From positions 3,224,001 through 3,288,000 of the forward strand of contig CP042279.1 in NCBI GenBank assembly GCA_007858575.1: DNA of 64,000 bases, given 5' to 3'. The notes beneath the pieces were generated by a model, which was not told the DNA's origin, did not search any database, and worked only from the letters and a program-made list of their open reading frames with translations. This document shows positions 60,056-64,000 of the stretch, piece by piece. The stretch's first letter is position 1, and the number at the start of each line of letters is the position of its first letter. The position numbers were made by a program, and so were the translations under genes. This DNA comes from Streptomyces sp. WAC08241. Lineage in GTDB: Bacteria; Actinomycetota; Actinomycetes; Streptomycetales; Streptomycetaceae.

Positions 60056-62620
60056 TCAGAGCCTCGGGTCGACCGGCTCCGACTCCAGGGCGAGGACCGC
60101 GAAGACGGCCTCGTGGACCCGCCAGAGCGGTTCGCCGCCCGCGAGCCGGTCGAGCGCCTCCAGGCCGAGCGCGTACTCGCGCAGGGCGAGGGACCGCTTG
60201 TGGCCGGGGAAGCGCTGCCGCAGCCGCTCCAGGTTCTCCGGACGGGTGTACTCGGGGCCGTAGACGATCCGCAGGTACTCCCGGCCGCGGACCTTCACGC
60301 CCGGCTGGACGAGCCGGCCCTTCCCGTCGCGGACCAGCGCCGCCAGCGGCTTGACGACCATGCCCTCGCCGCCCGCGCCGGTCAGCTCCAGCCACCAGTC
60401 GACGCCGGCGCGGACCGAGGCCTCGTCGCCGGTGTCGACGACGAGCCGGCGGGTGACCCGGACGAGGCCGGTCGGGTCGTGCTCCACGAGCCGGTCGAGC
60501 CACGCGAGCTGCTCGTCGTGCGGCACGGCCGCGAGCGAGCGCCCGCGCGCCGCCAGGAGCTGGAAGGGCGCGAACCGCACGCCCTCCAGGCCCTCGGTCG
60601 GCCAGCAGTACCTGCGGTAGGCGGCCGTGAAGGCCTCCGCGTCCACCGCCCGCTCCCGCTGCCGGTCGAGCAGCCCGTCGACCCCTTCGACCCCGCGCTC
60701 GGCCGCCCGCCGCAGCGCGTCGACCGCGCCGGGCAGCACCGCGCCCGAGGCGGCGCCGACGGCCGCGTACTGGGCGCGGAGCAGACCGGCCGACTTGAGC
60801 GACCACGGCATCAGCTCGCCGTCGAGCAGCAGCCAGTCCGTGTCCAGCTCTTCCCAGAGCCCGGCGGCCCCGATCGCCGCCCGCAGCCGCGCGAGGACCT
60901 CCTCGGTGACGGCGGCGTCGTCGAAGAAGGGGCGTCCGGTACGGTGTGCAGGGCGCCCGTCACCCCGTCGGCGCCGAAGCGCTCGCGGGCCGCGTCGGCG
61001 TCCCGGCAGACCAGGGCCACGGCCCGGGAGCCCATGTGCTTCTCCTCGCACACGACCCGCTCGACGCCGTCGGCCCGGTACTGGGCGAAGGCCTCGGCCG
61101 GGTGCTCCAGGTAGCCGTCCTCCTTGGAGGTGGCGGTCGGCGCCATCGTCGGCGGGAGGTAGGCGAGCAGGCGCGGGTCGACCGCGAACCGGCTCATGAC
61201 CTCCAGGGCCGCCGCCGCGTTCTCCTCGCGCACGGCGACGTTGCCGTGGTGCCGGGTCTCCACCGTCCGCCGCCCGTGCACGTCGGCCAGGTCCAGGGGC
61301 GTCCCTGGTGCCCGCCGGGCGCGGCGGTCGCGAGCGGCCGGGCCGGCTCGTACCAGACCCGCTCGGCCGGTACGTCGACGAGCTCGCGCTCCGGCCAGCG
61401 CAGCGCGGTCATCCGCCCGCCGAAGACGGCCCCGGTGTCGAGGCAGAGGGTGTTGTTGATCCAGGAGGTGTTCGGCACGGGGTGTGTCCGTAGACGACGG
61501 TGGCCCGGCCCCGGTACTCCTCCGCCCACGGGTAGCGCACGGGCAGCCCGAACTCGTCGGTCTCGCCGGTGGTGTCCCCGTACAGCGCGTGCGAGCGCAC
61601 CCGGCCGGAGGTGCGGCCGTGGTACTTCTCCGGCAGCCCGGCGTGGCAGACGACGAGGTCGCCGCCGTCGAGGACGTAGTGGCTGACGAGCCCGTCGACG
61701 AACTTCTCCACCTCGGCCCGGAACTCCGCGCTCTCGCCCTCCAACTGCGCGATGGTCTCGGCCAGTCCGTGGGTCCGCTGGACCTTGCGGCCCTTCAGCC
61801 AGCGGCCGAGCTTGTTCTCGTGGTTGCCGGGGACGCACAGGGCGTCGCCGGAGGCCACCATGGACATCACGCGGCGCAGGACGCCCGGGGAGTCGGGGCC
61901 CCGGTCGACGAGGTCGCCGACGAAGACCGCCGTGCGCCCCTCGGGGTGGTGCCCGTCGACGTAGCCGAGCTTGCCGAGCAGGGTCTCCAGCTCGGAGCTG
62001 CAGCCGTGGACGTCGCCGACGACGTCGAAGGGGCCGGTGAGGTGGCGCAGGTCGTTGAAGCGGCGCTCCAGGACGACCTCGGCGGCCTCGACCTCCTCGA
62101 CGGAGCGCAGCACGTGGACCTTGCGGAAGCCCTCGCGCTCCAGGCCCCGCAGCGAACGCCGCAGCTCGCGGCGGTGGCGCTGGATCACGTGCGCGGGCAT
62201 GCCGGCCCGGTCGGGGCGGGCCGCGTTCCGCTCGCGGCACACCTGCTCGGGCAGGTCGAGGACGATCGCGACCGGCAGCACGTCGTGCGTCCTGGCCAAC
62301 CGCACGAGCTGCCGTCGCGCCTCCTGCTGGACGTTGGTGGCGTCGACGACGGTGAGCCGCCCGGCGGCCAGGCGCTTGCCGGCGATGTAGTGGAGGACGT
62401 CGAAGGCGTCCCGGCTGGCGGACTGGTCGTTCTCGTCGTCGGCGACGAGGCCCCGGCAGAAGTCGGAGGAGACGACCTCGGTGGGCTTGAAGTGGCGCCG
62501 CGCGAAGGTGGACTTGCCGGAGCCGGTGGCGCCGACGAGCACGACGAGGGAGAGGTCGGTGACGGGCAGGACCCGGCGTGCGGTGGTGGTGTCGGCGGTG
62601 CTGTCGGTGACGGCGGTCAT
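60056..62620 (-). CDS. pnkp: Polynucleotide kinase-phosphatase / RNA ligase
   Basis: About 854 residues, matching bacterial Pnkp. The ATG at 62618-62620 overlaps the hen1 stop (ATGA). Three domains occur in order. The first is a 5' kinase with VVLVGATGSGKSTFARRHF and SSDFCRGLVADDEND. The second is a binuclear metallophosphatase with FDVVGDVHGCSSELETLLGK, AVFVGDLVDRGPDSPGV, ALCVPGNHENKLGRWL and VVYGHTP. The third is a C-terminal ligase with VVCEEKHMGSRAVALVCRDA, where Lys accepts AMP, then WLLLDGELMPWSLKSAG and GGEGMVVKPLAALVRDG. It heals and seals broken RNA in the cytosol together with Hen1. All catalytic motifs are intact. Frame changes near 61490, 61300 and 60945 lie between or inside domains. 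Confidence 0.95.
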
Positions 62621-64000
62621 GCCTGCCCCTCCTTCTCGTTCTTCTCGTCGTCTCCTGTGGCGGTGCGGGTGAAGACGGCCATCTGGGTGGGCGGTCCGAC
62701 CTCGGGGTCGTCGGGGCCGACGGGGTGAACCCGGTCTCGTACCCGTACTCCTCCGCCACCCGGGCCGCCCAGCTCCGGAACTCCTCGCGGGTCCACTCGA
62801 AGCGGTGGTCGCTGTGCCGGACGCGTCCGGCGGGCAGGGTCTCCCAGCGCACGTTGTACTCGACGTTCGGCGTGGTCACGAGGACCGTGCGGGGCCGGGC
62901 CGAGCCGAACACCGCGTACTCCAGGGCCGGCAGCCTCGGCGGGTCCAGGTGCTCGACCACCTCGCTGAGCACGGCCGCGTCGTAACCGCTCAGCCGCTTG
63001 TCGGTGTACGCGAGGGAGCCCTGCACCAGGGTCACGCGGGCGGCCTGCCGCTCCCCCATGCGGTCGAGCCGCAGCCGGCGCGCGGCGACGGTCAGGGCGC
63101 GGACGGACACGTCGACGCCGACGACCTCGGTGAAGCGCGGGTCCTTGAGCAGGGCCTGCACCAACTGGCCCTGCCCGCAGCCCAGGTCGAGCACGCGCGC
63201 CGCCCCGGCCCCGCGCAGCGCGGACAGGATCGCGTCCCGCCGCCGCTGGGCGAGCGGCACCGGGCGTTCCTCGGTGTCGGTCGTCTCGTCGACGGCGTTG
63301 TCCACGTCCTCGACGTCCAGGCCCTCGGCCTCGGCGAGCCGGACCAGTTCGAGCTGCTCCGTCGCCTCCCGGGCCAGGCCCCGGCGGCGGGAGAGGTAGC
63401 GCTCCGTGATCAGCTTCCGCTCGGGGTGTCCGGCGAGCCAGCCGTCACCGGCGCGCAGCAGCTTGTCGACCTCGTCGGGCGCGACCCAGTAGTGCTTGGC
63501 GTCGTCGAGGACGGGCAGCAGGACGTACAGGTGGTTGAGGGCGTCCGCGAGCCGCAGCTCGCCCTCCAGGACGAGGCGCACGTAGCGCGAGTCGCCCCAC
63601 TCGGGGAACTCGGCGTCCAGTGCGACCGGTTCGGCCTCCACCGCGGACCAGCCCAGCGGACCGAACAGCGCGCGCACCAGGTCCGCACCGCCCCGGGCGG
63701 GCAGCGCGGGGACCTCGATCCGCAGCGGCAGCGGCGCGGCGGCCCGCTCGGGCATCGCCTTGCAGTCGCCGTGCAGCGCGGTCTTGAAGACCTTGGCGAG
63801 CGCGACGGCGAGCAGCGAGGACGCGGCGTAGGGCCGGTCGTTCACGTACTGCGCGAGCGCGGAGTCTGGGGCGCCGCCCCGGCCCTTACCCTTGCCGCGG
63901 CGCACCAGCGCCACGGGGTCCACCTCCAGGAGGAGCGCCGCCGTGCACCGCTCGGCGCTCGCCTCGGGGTAGAGGACGTGCGCGGTGCCGTGCGAGGTCG
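62617..64000 (-). CDS. hen1: RNA 3'-terminal ribose 2'-O-methyltransferase (5' end beyond window)
   Basis: About 460 residues are visible, and only the first ~30 residues fall outside the window. The N-terminal Hen1-specific domain reads AALLLEVDPVALVRRGKGKG, then LAQYVNDRPYAASSLLAVAL, then EWGDSRYVRLVLEGELRLAD. The methyltransferase domain has ARVLDLGCGQGQLVQALLKD for SAM and AAVLSEVVEHLDPPRLPALE with the Glu-x-x-Glu-His metal site. It ends HRFEWTREEFRSWAARVAEE. It marks the 3' end before ligation so that the repaired RNA cannot be cut again at that site. It is coupled to pnkp by an ATGA overlap. One frame change lies near 62725. Confidence 0.95.

Noticed and set aside
1..64000. tRNA genes, insertion sequences or prophage attachment sites that might mark an island
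   Set aside because: No cloverleaf-like sequence, transposase motif or integrase gene was recognised anywhere in the window.

Overview
The window is about 74% G+C, with GTG/TTG starts, ATGA stop-start overlaps and families typical of Streptomyces (Scr1-type HTH plus DUF397, PaaX, Crp/Fnr, calerythrin-like EF-hand). It is almost certainly chromosomal DNA of a Streptomyces or close relative. Nearly every gene is interrupted by one or more single-base frame changes, usually in C/G runs, and the protein family resumes in the next frame. I read these as uncorrected sequencing errors and give each gene its reconstructed span.

Layout. 1-8.5 kb is ordinary Streptomyces sequence: a PD40/TolB-like secreted protein (cut by the left edge), a LuxR-type regulator, a membrane-anchored Ig-like protein, an Scr1 HTH/DUF397 module, two small conserved genes, a PASTA-like protein and a DHA2 exporter. 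8.6-13.3 kb holds RidA, an acyl-CoA dehydrogenase, a 2-aminobenzoate/benzoate-type CoA ligase and a PaaX regulator. 13.4-32.7 kb looks like an uncharacterised biosynthetic cluster with three transcription units. The first is a leftward six-gene unit (two DegT aminotransferases, FAD oxidoreductase, adenylate-forming ligase, methyltransferase, UbiA prenyltransferase). The second is a divergent rightward six-gene unit (two Gfo/Idh/MocA oxidoreductases, TIM-barrel isomerase, M20 peptidase, Ldh-family oxidoreductase, unknown 150-aa protein). The third is a leftward group (CoA transferase, second adenylating enzyme, UDP-sugar dehydrogenase, EF-hand protein). 32.8-35.9 kb returns to aromatic-CoA catabolism: a fused FAD monooxygenase/flavin oxidoreductase of the 2-aminobenzoyl-CoA type and an enoyl-CoA hydratase. 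The two catabolic halves share a 13-bp operator-like element, suggesting one regulon split by the biosynthetic cluster.

36.2-40.6 kb carries a small anti-sigma-type ATPase and an arginine deiminase operon (arcA, arcB, amino-acid permease). 40.7-58.9 kb is the most unusual part: a nine-gene leftward operon with mostly 4-bp overlaps. In transcription order it encodes a class III nucleotide-cyclase-like protein, a P-loop NTPase with a helical-repeat C-terminus, an SPFH-like protein, a small membrane protein resembling Pycsar transmembrane effectors (DUF5706), a vWA protein, a tubulin-like protein, a large membrane protein of unknown function, a pseudokinase/zinc-ribbon/GTPase fusion and a GAP1-like tail-anchored protein. 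A Crp/Fnr regulator with palindromes in its promoter lies just upstream.

60.0-64.0 kb holds the Pnkp/Hen1 RNA-repair pair (Hen1 cut by the right edge). The right third therefore looks like a stress- or defence-associated neighbourhood combining RNA repair, a possible cyclic-nucleotide signal and a cytoskeleton-like GTPase/tubulin/vWA complex. No rRNA, tRNA, CRISPR array, insertion sequence or prophage gene was seen.
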